Assembly: GCF_013004645.1 (NCBI RefSeq)
Contig: NZ_JABEME010000007.1
Location: 186,001-250,000, forward strand
Reading direction: 5' to 3'
DNA: 64,000 nucleotides
Source: Stenotrophomonas africana
Lineage (GTDB): Bacteria; Pseudomonadota; Gammaproteobacteria; Xanthomonadales; Xanthomonadaceae
Made by a program: the position numbers and the translations under genes. Of the stretch, positions 52,751 to 61,481 are shown piece by piece; positions within the stretch are counted from its first letter, which is position 1, and each line of letters opens with the position of its first letter. Below the pieces are notes generated by a model. It saw only the letters and a program-made list of their open reading frames with translations, searched no databases and was not told the origin of the DNA.

Positions 52751-55477
52751 ATGTCCGCCTTTCACAAGGCGCTGCGCCCGCGTCCGCTGGTGCTCGCGCT
52801 GTCGTCCCTGATGCTGGTCTCGTTGCCGGCCTTCGCGCAGGAAAGCGCACCCACCTCATTGCAGGAAGTGAAGGTCACCGGCTCGCGCATTCCACGTGCC
52901 AGTGTCGAGGGACCGTCGCCGGTGACGGTGATCAGCCGCGAGCAGATCGACGCGCAGGGTTACCGCAACGCCTTCGATGCGCTGAGCGCGCTGACCGAGA
53001 ATACCGGCAACGTGCAGGGCGAGGACTTCGGCAATACCTTCACCCCGGCCGCCAACACCATCAACCTGCGCGGGCTGGGCCCGAACCGCACGCTGGTGCT
53101 GGTCAACGGCCGCCGCCAGGCCGACTACCCGCTGGCCTACGAGGGCTCGGTGAACGTGGTCAACCTGGCCAACATTCCCAGCGCGCTGATCGAGCGCATC
53201 GAGGTGCTGGCTGCGGGTGCGTCGGCGGTGTACGGCTCCGATGCCATCGCCGGCGTGGTCAACATCATCCTCAAGGACCGCTTTGAGGGTGTGGACGTGA
53301 ACGTGCGCGCCGGCGGCACCCAGCAGGGCGGTGGTGACAACCAGCGCGCGCAGGTGGTCGGTGGCAGTTCCGGCGAGCGTTGGGATGCATTGTTCGGCTT
53401 CGAGTTCGATGTGCGCAAGGCGATCCATGCGCGCCAGCGCGACTTCATGGATTCGCTGGATGATGACCCGGCCGGCAAGGCGCCGCAGGCGACCGCGATC
53501 GCCTATCGCCGCAATGCTGCCACCGGTCGCAACATCGATCCGGGCGTCAACGGCTGCGAGGCAGCGTCGGACATCTATGGCGGCAGTGTGTTCCGCGCCA
53601 ACAACCCGCGCCAGGGCTGGTACTGCGGCAGCAATGAGGCAGCGGCCAGCTACTGGACGGTGCAGACCGAGAAGCGCAACCTCAACGGCTACGGCCTGTT
53701 GACCTTCCACGTCAACGAGACCACCGACCTGTTCGCCGATGTCGCCGTGGGCAGCGCGCGGATCTACAACAACACGCGTGCACCGACCTGGACCTCGGCC
53801 CGCAACTACTTCTACAACCAGACCACCGGCAACCTGGAAAGCTGGTATCGCCGCTTCGCGCCGGAGGAAATCGGCGGCCTGCCGCGCAATGCCAACCGCT
53901 TCCTGGAAAACTCGTGGTCGTTCAATGTCGGCGCACGTGGCCAGATCGGCGACAGTGGCTGGGACTATGAGGCGGTCTACAGCCGCTCGCGTTACGAGAA
54001 CCGCACCCGCCGCCCGGTGCTGCTGGCTGGCATCAACGAATACCTGCTCGGCCCGAAGCTGGGCGTACGCAACGGCGTTGAGGTCTATGCGCCCGACCCG
54101 GCACGCCTGTTCAAACCGTTGACCCCGAACGAATACGAGGGGCTGTCCGACTACCAGGAAAGCCGCAATGCGGCATGGCTGCAGACCTTCAGTGCCAGCG
54201 TCAACGGCCGCCTGTTCGCGCTGCCTGGGGGCGATGCGGCGTTGGCGGCGGTGGTCGAAGCCGGCAGCCAGGGCTACCGCAACCGTCCGGACCCGCGCCT
54301 GGGCAGCGGCGAGTTCTGGAATACCAGCGCCGGTATCGGTGCCGGCGGCGAGCGTGACCGCTATGCCGCAGGTGTGGAACTTCAGCTGCCGCTGCTGCAG
54401 TCGCTGACCACCACGCTGGCCGGTCGCTATGACCAGTACCGTGCTGGTGGCGAGCACATCGGCAAGGCGACCTGGAGCTTCGGCGTCGAGTTCCGTCCGG
54501 TCGAGAGCCTGCTGATCCGCGGTACGGCGGCGACCAGTTTCCGTGCGCCGGACATGAACTACGTGTTCGCCACCGAAACCCGCGGCTACAACCCGGGCAT
54601 GACCGACTACTGGCGCTGCCGCACCGCAGGCCAGTCGTACGACAACTGCGACTACAACGGCCTGTCGATCGATTACAGCAACCGCGCCAATGCGCAGCTG
54701 CAGCCGGAATCTGCCAAGTCGTATGGCTTCGGCGTGGTCTGGTCGCCGCTGTCCGGCCTGGATTTCAGCGCCGACTACTACGACATCCGCATCGACAACG
54801 AGGTGACCAGCCTCGATACCAGCCGCATCCTGCGTGACGAGGCCGATTGCCGCCTGGGCCGCACGCTGGGCGGCGAAGCGCGCGATATCGGTTCACCGCT
54901 GTGCCAGGACGCGCTGTCGCGGGTGATCCGCAACCCGTCCAATGCGACCGTGCAGCCGGACCAGGTGACCCGTGTGCTGATCAACCCGATCAACGCCGCC
55001 TCCGAATCGGTGCGCGGCCTGGACCTGAAGGGCAACTGGCGTTTCGATGCCGGCCGCTACGGCCGCTTCACCACGCGCCTGGCCTACACCGTGGTGCTGG
55101 AGCACAAATACCGGCAGTTCTCCGATGATCCGGAGCGTGACATCCGCAACTCGCTGGATGACTACCAGTGGCGCAGCAAGGCCAACGGCAGCATCACCTG
55201 GAACCAGGGTGACTGGACCACAACGCTGTACGGCAACCGCTTCGGCTCGCTGCCGAAGACCGATGGCAGTGGCCGCATCGCGCCGTACATGACCTACAAC
55301 GCCAGCGTGTTCCGCCAGTTCGGCGAGAACCTGTCGGTGGGCGTGATCGTCAACAACCTGCGTGACAGCCGCCCGCCGGCGGACAAGAACGGTGGCGGCT
55401 GGCCGTTCTACCCGGTCGGCAACTACGACCCGTATGGCCGCCAGTACTGGGTGCAGCTGGACTACCGGTTCCGCTGA
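52751..55477 (+). CDS. TonB-dependent outer-membrane receptor
   Basis: A 908-residue receptor: signal peptide 1-27, TonB-box-like LQEVKVTGSRIP, plug (about 40-160, with INLRGLGPNRTLVLVNGRR and VYGSDAIAGVVNIILKD) and a barrel ending in VQLDYRFR. It lacks an STN domain, so it is not a surface-signalling receptor. The VTGSRIPR opening is common in carbohydrate- or peptide-linked receptors of Xanthomonads. The ligand is unknown. AGGAAGCCC precedes ATG 52751. Confidence 0.88.
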   Translation: MSAFHKALRPRPLVLALSSLMLVSLPAFAQESAPTSLQEVKVTGSRIPRASVEGPSPVTVISREQIDAQGYRNAFDALSALTENTGNVQGEDFGNTFTPAANTINLRGLGPNRTLVLVNGRRQADYPLAYEGSVNVVNLANIPSALIERIEVLAAGASAVYGSDAIAGVVNIILKDRFEGVDVNVRAGGTQQGGGDNQRAQVVGGSSGERWDALFGFEFDVRKAIHARQRDFMDSLDDDPAGKAPQATAIAYRRNAATGRNIDPGVNGCEAASDIYGGSVFRANNPRQGWYCGSNEAAASYWTVQTEKRNLNGYGLLTFHVNETTDLFADVAVGSARIYNNTRAPTWTSARNYFYNQTTGNLESWYRRFAPEEIGGLPRNANRFLENSWSFNVGARGQIGDSGWDYEAVYSRSRYENRTRRPVLLAGINEYLLGPKLGVRNGVEVYAPDPARLFKPLTPNEYEGLSDYQESRNAAWLQTFSASVNGRLFALPGGDAALAAVVEAGSQGYRNRPDPRLGSGEFWNTSAGIGAGGERDRYAAGVELQLPLLQSLTTTLAGRYDQYRAGGEHIGKATWSFGVEFRPVESLLIRGTAATSFRAPDMNYVFATETRGYNPGMTDYWRCRTAGQSYDNCDYNGLSIDYSNRANAQLQPESAKSYGFGVVWSPLSGLDFSADYYDIRIDNEVTSLDTSRILRDEADCRLGRTLGGEARDIGSPLCQDALSRVIRNPSNATVQPDQVTRVLINPINAASESVRGLDLKGNWRFDAGRYGRFTTRLAYTVVLEHKYRQFSDDPERDIRNSLDDYQWRSKANGSITWNQGDWTTTLYGNRFGSLPKTDGSGRIAPYMTYNASVFRQFGENLSVGVIVNNLRDSRPPADKNGGGWPFYPVGNYDPYGRQYWVQLDYRFR

Positions 55478-55491
55478 TCCGGCAGGCGAAC

Positions 55492-55521
55492 GAAAGGCCC
55501 GGCATTGCCGGGCTTTTCTTT
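55492..55521 (+). terminator. Rho-independent terminator after the receptor
   Basis: Stem GCCCGGC/GCCGGGC (55497-55503, 55507-55513) with a three-base loop, followed by TTTTCTTT. It lies 19 bases after the receptor stop. Confidence 0.9.
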
Positions 55522-55589
55522 GTGCGATGCACATGTGCGAAGGTGCGCGAGCTGGCATGCTTCGGCCATCAAGACCAAGGATGGCAGTC

Positions 55590-56261
55590 ATGGGCGCAGG
55601 AAGAGCGTGTTTACTGGCGGGGGTGCTGTTGGTGACAGCGGGGTGCAGCGGTGACAATGCCGGGGCGGCCGTAGACAGTGCTGATGTTGCCGCGGCGCCG
55701 GTATCGGCAACAGCCGTTGCGTCGAAGGCACCGTTGGGCAACATACCCGATGCGGGACCGGCGGCTTCGGCGCAGGCAGCAGACCAGACGCTCGGTGCTG
55801 CACCACCTGCATTGACCGCCCATGGCAGGAAGCCCACGACATGGGGGACCCTGGACGGTGAAAACATGCTGATGAGTGAGGGTGCACTGTCCGACCAGGA
55901 GGCCGGTAAGGTCATCGGCTCCAGCAAGGCCTATGCACGGGCCTTGCTGCAGTTCGAGCGTGATGCCGCGGGCAATCCCGACGCGCAGGATCTGACCACG
56001 CTGTACCGCGCGGCAGTGGCACGCACGCTGGGGCCGGACATGGCGCTGGCCTCCTTCGCTTGTGGCTACAGCCTGTGCATGGGCGAAATCCACAGCGGGA
56101 ATGCCGACGGATTCAGCCACTGGACCAGAACGTTCGGGGACGACAGTGCCGCGCCACAGTACGCGTTCATGAGTGGCGAATTCCTGCAGGGCGGGGGGCA
56201 GTCGATCGGCCGTTTCGTGTTTTCCACCGACCCGGCGGCGAATGGCATTACGACGCGGTAG
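55590..56261 (+). CDS. Hypothetical lipoprotein
   Basis: About 223 residues with a lipoprotein signal (ACLLAGVLLVTAGC, lipobox TAGC). A low-complexity Ala/Pro/Ser stretch runs over about 20-75, then a folded domain (about 85-223) with a Cys pair in ASFACGYSLCMGEIH. The fold is not recognised. ATG 55590 is preferred to 55581 and 55557 because AAGGA lies eight bases upstream. It follows the terminator of the receptor, so it is a separate transcript. Confidence 0.7.
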   Translation: MGAGRACLLAGVLLVTAGCSGDNAGAAVDSADVAAAPVSATAVASKAPLGNIPDAGPAASAQAADQTLGAAPPALTAHGRKPTTWGTLDGENMLMSEGALSDQEAGKVIGSSKAYARALLQFERDAAGNPDAQDLTTLYRAAVARTLGPDMALASFACGYSLCMGEIHSGNADGFSHWTRTFGDDSAAPQYAFMSGEFLQGGGQSIGRFVFSTDPAANGITTR

Positions 56262-56290
56262 CGCCGGACCACGCCCGGCGATACATCAAG

Positions 56291-56932
56291 CTAGGGAAGA
56301 GCCTGCATCAGGTACGACTCGATGACGTAGCTGAAAGGCTGCTGCTGGCGGTCGCGCAGCAGGGCACGCACCTCCAGGATCACGCCGTGGTCGCCTTCGC
56401 CCCGCGGTGGCCAGAACGTCTGGTCGGCCAGGGTCTGGCGCTGGAAGCCCAGCGGACCGACCACGCGTCCGAACGGTTCGTCGGTGCTGTCCAGTACCTG
56501 GTTCATGGCCGGGCTGAGGTGGCCAGGCAGGTACCAGTTGTCGGCCTCGGACAGCACGCGGCTGCCGCAGACCAGCTGCACGCGGCGATAGCGCAGGTCG
56601 GTGCCGGGTTTCGCGCCCAGTGCCTGCAGCACGTCGGCCGGTGCCGTCTTGTCCTGGCCGTGCACGCGCACCGCGCGGACCCGGGCCTGTTCGGCCAGCC
56701 CATGTTCGGCACACCAGTGTTCCAGGGTCGCGGTCGCGCTCTGCCCGGACAGCACGCGCTGGTGCAGGCGCTCGACCAGTGCCCCCGGGGCGATCCGCTG
56801 CTGGCCCGGCGGCGACTGCAACGGCGCGGCGGCCGCGGCATCGGTGGCGGACAGGCTGGCGATCGGCGCGGCGGCGAGCAGGGACGCGGCCTGCCAGCGG
56901 CGGAGACGGTCGTGGCGGTCGGACGGGCCCAT
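56291..56932 (-). CDS. Secreted hypothetical protein with chorismate-lyase/UTRA-like fold
   Basis: A 213-residue protein with a probable signal (WQAASLLAAAPIASLSA) and a C-terminal domain that resembles the chorismate lyase/UTRA ligand-binding fold: RYRRVQLVCGSRVLSEADNWYLP, LDSTDEPFGRVVGPLGFQRQ and FSYVIESYLMQALP. In the family this fold binds aromatic acids or sugars. Catalytic residues of chorismate lyase cannot be confirmed, and an exported location would be unusual. Assignment is tentative. Confidence 0.6.
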   Translation of the reverse strand: MGPSDRHDRLRRWQAASLLAAAPIASLSATDAAAAAPLQSPPGQQRIAPGALVERLHQRVLSGQSATATLEHWCAEHGLAEQARVRAVRVHGQDKTAPADVLQALGAKPGTDLRYRRVQLVCGSRVLSEADNWYLPGHLSPAMNQVLDSTDEPFGRVVGPLGFQRQTLADQTFWPPRGEGDHGVILEVRALLRDRQQQPFSYVIESYLMQALP

Positions 56933-57115
56933 GCGGCATCACAGCGGAAACAGGCGCCTATGGTACCCGTTCAGCGGTGTGCACGGCGTGGCTGCGACCG
57001 GCGGTCGCAGGGGCATTCATCGGCCTGGTGAATGCGTGCCATCCAGATATTTCGTTGGCCGATGGCTGTGCCGAGGCGCACGATGGCGCCAGTCCTGGCT
57101 TTTCTGGAGCTCCCG

Positions 57116-58276
57116 ATGACCCTGCAGTTCGTCCACGGTGGCGTTGCCCGCGATGGCGCACCGCTGCATTTCCATATCCGCGATGGCCGCATCAGCGGGC
57201 TCAATGGCGAGGCCACGCCGGCCGAAGGGGCGGAATGCGTCGATCTGAAGGGCTTCGCGGTGCTGCCCGGGCTGGTCGACGGCCACATCCACCTGGACAA
57301 GAGCTTCGTCGGCGACCGTTGGCACCCGCATCAGCCGGTGAACAGCCTGCGTGAGCGGTTGGCGGTGGAGAAGGCGGCGGTGGCGGGTGCGGCACCGATG
57401 GTGGACCGTGCCGAGGCACTGATCCGCCAGTGCAGCGGCTTCGGCACCGTGGCGATGCGCTGCCACGTCGATATCGACGCCAGCACCGGGCTTGGCCATC
57501 TCGAGGCAGTACGCGAGGCGGCGTTGCGCTGTGCCGACATCATGCGCATCCAGCTGGTGGCATTCCCGCAGGCCGGGGTGATGTCCTGTCCGGGTACCGC
57601 CACCGTGCTGGAGCAGGCGCTTGCCGCGGGCGTGGAAGTGCTCGGCGGCATCGACCCCACCACGCTCGATGGCGATGCTGAAGGCCAGCTGGCGCTGCTG
57701 TTCGGCCTGGCCGAGCGCTATGGCGTGCAGTTGGATATTCACCTTCATGAGCCCGGCGAAACCGGCCTGGCGCAGCTGCTGCGCATCGCCGCGCGTACGC
57801 GGGCGGCAGGCCTGCAGGGGCGGGTGGCGGTCAGCCATGCCTATTCGCTGGGTGACGTGCCGCTGGCGCGCGCGCTGCAGGTGGGCGAAGCACTGGCCAC
57901 GGCGGGTGTGGCGATCATGAGCAACGCGCCGGGTGATCATCCGTTCCCGCCGCTGCGCGCCCTGCATGACGCCGGTGTGCGCGTGTTCGCCGGCAACGAC
58001 AACATCCGCGACTGCTGGTGGCCGTATGGCAATGGCGACCTGCTGCAGCGGGCGATGCTGCTGGGCTACCGTTCCGGGTTCTACACCGACGCCGACCTGA
58101 TGCTGGCGCTGGACATGGTCACCACCCACGCCGCGCAGGTGATCCGCCTGCCGCAACATGGCATTGCCGAAGGCCGGCCGGCGACGTTCGTGGCGGTGCG
58201 TGCAGACCATGGCCCGGCGGCCGTGGCCGCAGTGCCGGTGGAACGACGCGTAGTGGTCGACGGTCGCTGGCTGTAG
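57116..58276 (+). CDS. Amidohydrolase-family (cytosine-deaminase-like) enzyme
   Basis: A 386-residue cytosolic metal hydrolase: GLVDGHIHLDKSF (metal His residues), AMRCHVDID, HLHEPGETG, VSHAYSLG and the late catalytic-Asp region GNDNIRDCWWPYGNGD. The order matches CodA-type deaminases, which convert cytosine or related amino-N-heterocycles to the hydroxy form. The actual substrate is unknown. GGAG lies six bases before ATG 57116. Its TAG stop (58274-58276) is part of the GTAG of the REP element that follows. Confidence 0.85.
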   Translation: MTLQFVHGGVARDGAPLHFHIRDGRISGLNGEATPAEGAECVDLKGFAVLPGLVDGHIHLDKSFVGDRWHPHQPVNSLRERLAVEKAAVAGAAPMVDRAEALIRQCSGFGTVAMRCHVDIDASTGLGHLEAVREAALRCADIMRIQLVAFPQAGVMSCPGTATVLEQALAAGVEVLGGIDPTTLDGDAEGQLALLFGLAERYGVQLDIHLHEPGETGLAQLLRIAARTRAAGLQGRVAVSHAYSLGDVPLARALQVGEALATAGVAIMSNAPGDHPFPPLRALHDAGVRVFAGNDNIRDCWWPYGNGDLLQRAMLLGYRSGFYTDADLMLALDMVTTHAAQVIRLPQHGIAEGRPATFVAVRADHGPAAVAAVPVERRVVVDGRWL

Positions 58277-58424
58277 ATCCACGCCATGGCGTGGATCATG
58301 GCGTCAAGCCAGTGCGAAGGGCGACCCAACCCCTGTAGTGCCGAGCCATGCTCGGCAGCCTTTTTCGCCAGCTGCCGGAACATGCGACGTCGATCAGGAT
58401 TCATCCACGCATGGCGTGGATCTA
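58273..58424. repeat. SMAG-type REP cluster (three copies)
   Basis: A GTAGATCCACGCC copy begins at 58273 inside the stop of the amidohydrolase. A GTAGTGCCGAGCCATGCTCG copy lies near 58335. An inverted GTAGATCCACGCC copy ends at 58424. The outer two form an inverted pair around the middle one. Confidence 0.82.
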
Positions 58425-58474
58425 CCACGGCGCAACGGCAGTTCCGGTAGCGCCGCGCCACGCTCAGCGGCTTT

Positions 58475-58912
58475 TCAAGCGTAATCGTCGGCGCGGGTAG
58501 CTACGAACTCTTCCAGCCACGCCAGCAGATGGGCGATGTCGATGACCTCGCCCTGCTCGACGCGCTTGAGCAGCAGCGTGCTGGCGCCGATCTGCAGGCT
58601 GCTGTCGGCATAGCGCAGCACCGCGTCGATGCCCCAGGCATCGGTGACCTGCATCCAGGCCAGGCCCGGCACGCGCTGGGCCAGGGTATCGCCGAACGCC
58701 ACGCCCAGTGCTTCCCAGCCATCGCAGTCGTTGCGGTCGATCAGCTCGGCATCGACCACGCGCTGCAGTGTGGCGGCCGCCAGCGGCCACTGCACCGGCA
58801 ACGTCGGGAAGCCGGCCGCCACGCGCGCGGCGATCAGCGAACGCTGGTGCTGCAGATGCGTCTGCAGGGCAGCGGGCAGGGGATCGAAGCGGGTGGGGAT
58901 TTCGTCGGACAT
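58475..58912 (-). CDS. DUF3806-like protein, paralogue A
   Basis: A 145-residue soluble protein with a DUF3806-type domain: TLQRVVDAELIDRNDCDGWE, GVAFGDTLAQRVPGLAW and VTDAWGIDAVLRYADSS. It is paralogous to the gene at 59089, with almost the same central segment. Function unknown. It is transcribed on the minus strand, 176 bases from its partner. Confidence 0.75.
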   Translation of the reverse strand: MSDEIPTRFDPLPAALQTHLQHQRSLIAARVAAGFPTLPVQWPLAAATLQRVVDAELIDRNDCDGWEALGVAFGDTLAQRVPGLAWMQVTDAWGIDAVLRYADSSLQIGASTLLLKRVEQGEVIDIAHLLAWLEEFVATRADDYA

Positions 58913-59088
58913 GGCAAGGCGCCGTGGAGCACGGAAACAAGAGTCACTGTAGCCGGCGATGTAGTGCATTGGCGCGGCAGGTCTGATCAGATATCGATGA
59001 TCAATGCGCGAACTCTGATTGCTGCCGCAGGTGCAGCATCAAGGTCCGTATACGTCATTCTGCGCGGCTTAATTGTCCGCTCATGGGC

Positions 59089-59562
59089 TCAGCTGGGCTT
59101 GAGCGCTTGCTGGATGATGAGCTCCTCGAGGGCTTCAAGCAGATGATTGATCTCGATGACCTCGCCTTCTTCGACGCGCTTGATCAACATGGTGACGGCG
59201 CTGACAATGCTATTGGCCTCTCCATAGCGGAGAACCGCATCGACGCCCCAGGCATCCGTTACTTGGGTCCAGGCAAGTTCCGGTACACGCTGTGCCAGAC
59301 AGTCACCGAATGCGACCCCCAGTGCTTCCCAGCCGTCACAATCATCATGATCGATCAGCTCTGCATCGACTACGCGTTGCAGCGTGCTCGGCAGCAGCGG
59401 CCATTGAACAGGCACGGTGGGGAACGCAGATGCGACAAGGGCAGCAACCTGTGCACGCTGCTGCTGCATGTGCGCGATGAGTGCAGGTGGCAGCGGATCG
59501 AACCGGATGTCGGCTTCATCCTTCGGAGCAGGGGTCAAAGTAACCTGGTACGTGCTGGTCAT
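59089..59562 (-). CDS. DUF3806-like protein, paralogue B
   Basis: A 157-residue protein that repeats the same domain (QRVVDAELIDHDDCDGWEA, VTDAWGVDAVLRY) but has a divergent C terminus and an N-terminal extension (MTSTYQVTLTPAPKDEAD). Codon use is visibly less GC-biased than in paralogue A. MTSTYQV at 59562 was preferred to a GTG at 59595. The tandem pair suggests a duplication, perhaps with replacement by a foreign allele. Confidence 0.72.
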   Translation of the reverse strand: MTSTYQVTLTPAPKDEADIRFDPLPPALIAHMQQQRAQVAALVASAFPTVPVQWPLLPSTLQRVVDAELIDHDDCDGWEALGVAFGDCLAQRVPELAWTQVTDAWGVDAVLRYGEANSIVSAVTMLIKRVEEGEVIEINHLLEALEELIIQQALKPS

Positions 59563-59693
59563 AGGCGGGGTAATCCGGAGAAGGGCGTTCACCACCCTAT
59601 CGCCCAGGCCTTGGGTACGCCATCAGTGGGCCTTTTGCGACAAGCGTGTAATTGCCGGCGCACCAGCGCCCTTTTCGATGCCCGATGGTCGTT

Positions 59694-59718
59694 TCTATCC
59701 ACGCATGGCGTGGGTCGA
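59694..59718. repeat. Half REP element
   Basis: CTATCCACGCATGGCGTGGG is close to one arm of the GTAGATCCACGCC subtype but lacks the GTAG head, so it is a degenerate copy. It lies between paralogue B and the LysR gene. Confidence 0.5.
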
Positions 59719-59724
59719 CTGTGG

Positions 59725-60606
59725 TCAGTCCGGTTCGCGCTGCACCTGCCGCCACAGCTCGCTGGCCAGTGCGCGCACGGCATCATCGGCGTCCGCACGA
59801 TGCAGCAGGCCGATTTCGTAGTTGTCGATCACCGGCAGCTCACGCTCGCCATCGATGATGCGGTGCTCGCGGCTGACCGCGCGGCGTGGCAGCAGGCTGA
59901 TGCCGATGCCATCGGCCACCGCGCCCTGGATGCCGCTCAGTGACGAGCTGGTGAAGGCGATGCGCCAGCGCAGGCCCAGCGCTTCCACGGCATGGATCAT
60001 CTCGTCGCGGTACAGCCCGCGCGGCGGGAAGGTGACCAGCGGCAGCGGGTCCTGCTGCAGGCAGCTGCTGCGCAGGCTGTCGATCCAGTGCATCGGCTCG
60101 CGCCGGCAATGCACCGCCTGGCGGCTGTTGCGGCGTTGCTTGACCAGCACCAGGTCCAGCTCGCCGTGATCGAAGCCCTGCGCCAGGTCGCGGCTGAGAC
60201 CGCTGCTGATCTCCAGTTTGACCTGTGGGTGGCGGCGGCTGAAAGCAGCCAGCATGCGCGTGGTCTGCGCGTTGACGAAATCCTCGGGCACGCCGATGCG
60301 GACCGCGGTCTCCACCGTCGCACCGGCCAGCGCCTGGGCCATTTCCTCATTCAGGTCGAGCATGCGCCGCGCGTAGCCGAGCAGGGTGTGGCCGGCGTCG
60401 GTGGGGTGCACGTCGCGGTGGCCGCGTTCGAGCAGGCGATGCCCGGCCAGTTCCTCCAGCCGGCGTACCTTCTGGCTGACCGTGGACTGGGTCGAATGCA
60501 GGCGCGTGGCCGCCGTGGTGAAGCTGCCGCAGTCGGCGACCATCACCAGGGCCCGCAGCAGGTCCAGTTCGAACAGGGTTCTATTCGATTTGGCACTGTC
60601 TTGCAT
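59725..60606 (-). CDS. LysR-family transcriptional regulator
   Basis: A 293-residue LysR protein: helix-turn-helix in residues 15-60 (VMVADCGSFTTAATRLHSTQSTVSQKVRRLE) and an effector domain to the C terminus. HRDVHPTDAGHTLLGYARRML follows the wing. It is divergent from the ankyrin-lipoprotein gene by 122 bases, so it may control the ankyrin/amidohydrolase pair. No clear palindrome was found in that gap. Confidence 0.87.
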   Translation of the reverse strand: MQDSAKSNRTLFELDLLRALVMVADCGSFTTAATRLHSTQSTVSQKVRRLEELAGHRLLERGHRDVHPTDAGHTLLGYARRMLDLNEEMAQALAGATVETAVRIGVPEDFVNAQTTRMLAAFSRRHPQVKLEISSGLSRDLAQGFDHGELDLVLVKQRRNSRQAVHCRREPMHWIDSLRSSCLQQDPLPLVTFPPRGLYRDEMIHAVEALGLRWRIAFTSSSLSGIQGAVADGIGISLLPRRAVSREHRIIDGERELPVIDNYEIGLLHRADADDAVRALASELWRQVQREPD

Positions 60607-60728
60607 TTGAACATTTCACTTCTGGATACCCAGGCCGACTTCTACCATGCAGGACAGGGGCCGGCAATGCCCGGCTGTTGCTACCGTCGCACGGCGTTCC
60701 GTGGCGACGGACATGAGGAGACACTGTC

Positions 60729-61430
60729 ATGCGCGTCCATCATTCCCCTGGCTGGCCTGCGCCGCTCGCGCGAGTGCTGCTGTTGTGCCTGCTGGCCATG
60801 GTCACCCCGGCCTGCACCGCAACGTCCAAAGCCGACGTCGATGGCCGCCTGCGTGATGCCGCCAGCCGCGGCGACGCCGATGCGGTGCGACAGGCGATCG
60901 AGGATGGGGCCACGCTGGAGGCGCGCGATGGCCAGGGCCGCACCGCGCTGCTGCTGGCCACGCACGGCAACAACGTGGATGCCGCGCGTGAGCTGATCGA
61001 AGCCGGCGCCGACGTCAATGCCAAGGATGCGTTGCAGGACAGCGCCTACTTGTACGCCGGTGCGCGCGGCCTGGACGAGATCCTGGCGATGACCCTGGCG
61101 CACGGCGCCGATCTGCGCAGCACCAACCGCTATGGCGGCACCGCGCTGATTCCAGCCGCCGAGCGCGGCCACGTCGCCACCGTGCGCACGCTGCTGCGGG
61201 CCGGTGTGGCGGTGGACCATGTCAACCGGCTGCACTGGACCGCGCTGCTGGAAGCGATCCTGCTCGGCGATGGCGGTGCGCGCCACGTGCAGATCGTGCA
61301 GCTGCTGCTGGAGGCCGGCGCCGACCCGGAGCTGGCCGACGGCGACGGCGTGACGCCGCTGGCGCATGCGCGCCAGCGCGGCTATACCGGAATTGAAACC
61401 CTGCTGCGCCAGCACGGCGCGGTGCGCTGA
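60729..61430 (+). CDS. Ankyrin-repeat lipoprotein
   Basis: A 233-residue protein: signal with lipobox-like TPAC (Cys29) and then about five ankyrin repeats of 30-33 residues (GQGRTALLLATHGNNVDAARELIEAGADVNAKD, then YGGTALIPAAERGHVATVRTLLRAGVAVD and others). Ankyrin repeats mediate protein binding; the partner would be periplasmic or outer-membrane. The amidohydrolase gene starts 51 bases downstream, so the two probably form an operon. Confidence 0.85.
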   Translation: MRVHHSPGWPAPLARVLLLCLLAMVTPACTATSKADVDGRLRDAASRGDADAVRQAIEDGATLEARDGQGRTALLLATHGNNVDAARELIEAGADVNAKDALQDSAYLYAGARGLDEILAMTLAHGADLRSTNRYGGTALIPAAERGHVATVRTLLRAGVAVDHVNRLHWTALLEAILLGDGGARHVQIVQLLLEAGADPELADGDGVTPLAHARQRGYTGIETLLRQHGAVR

Positions 61431-61481
61431 ATGCAAACCCCTTCCACCCGCACGCTGGGCGTGCCCACCAGGATGCTGTCC

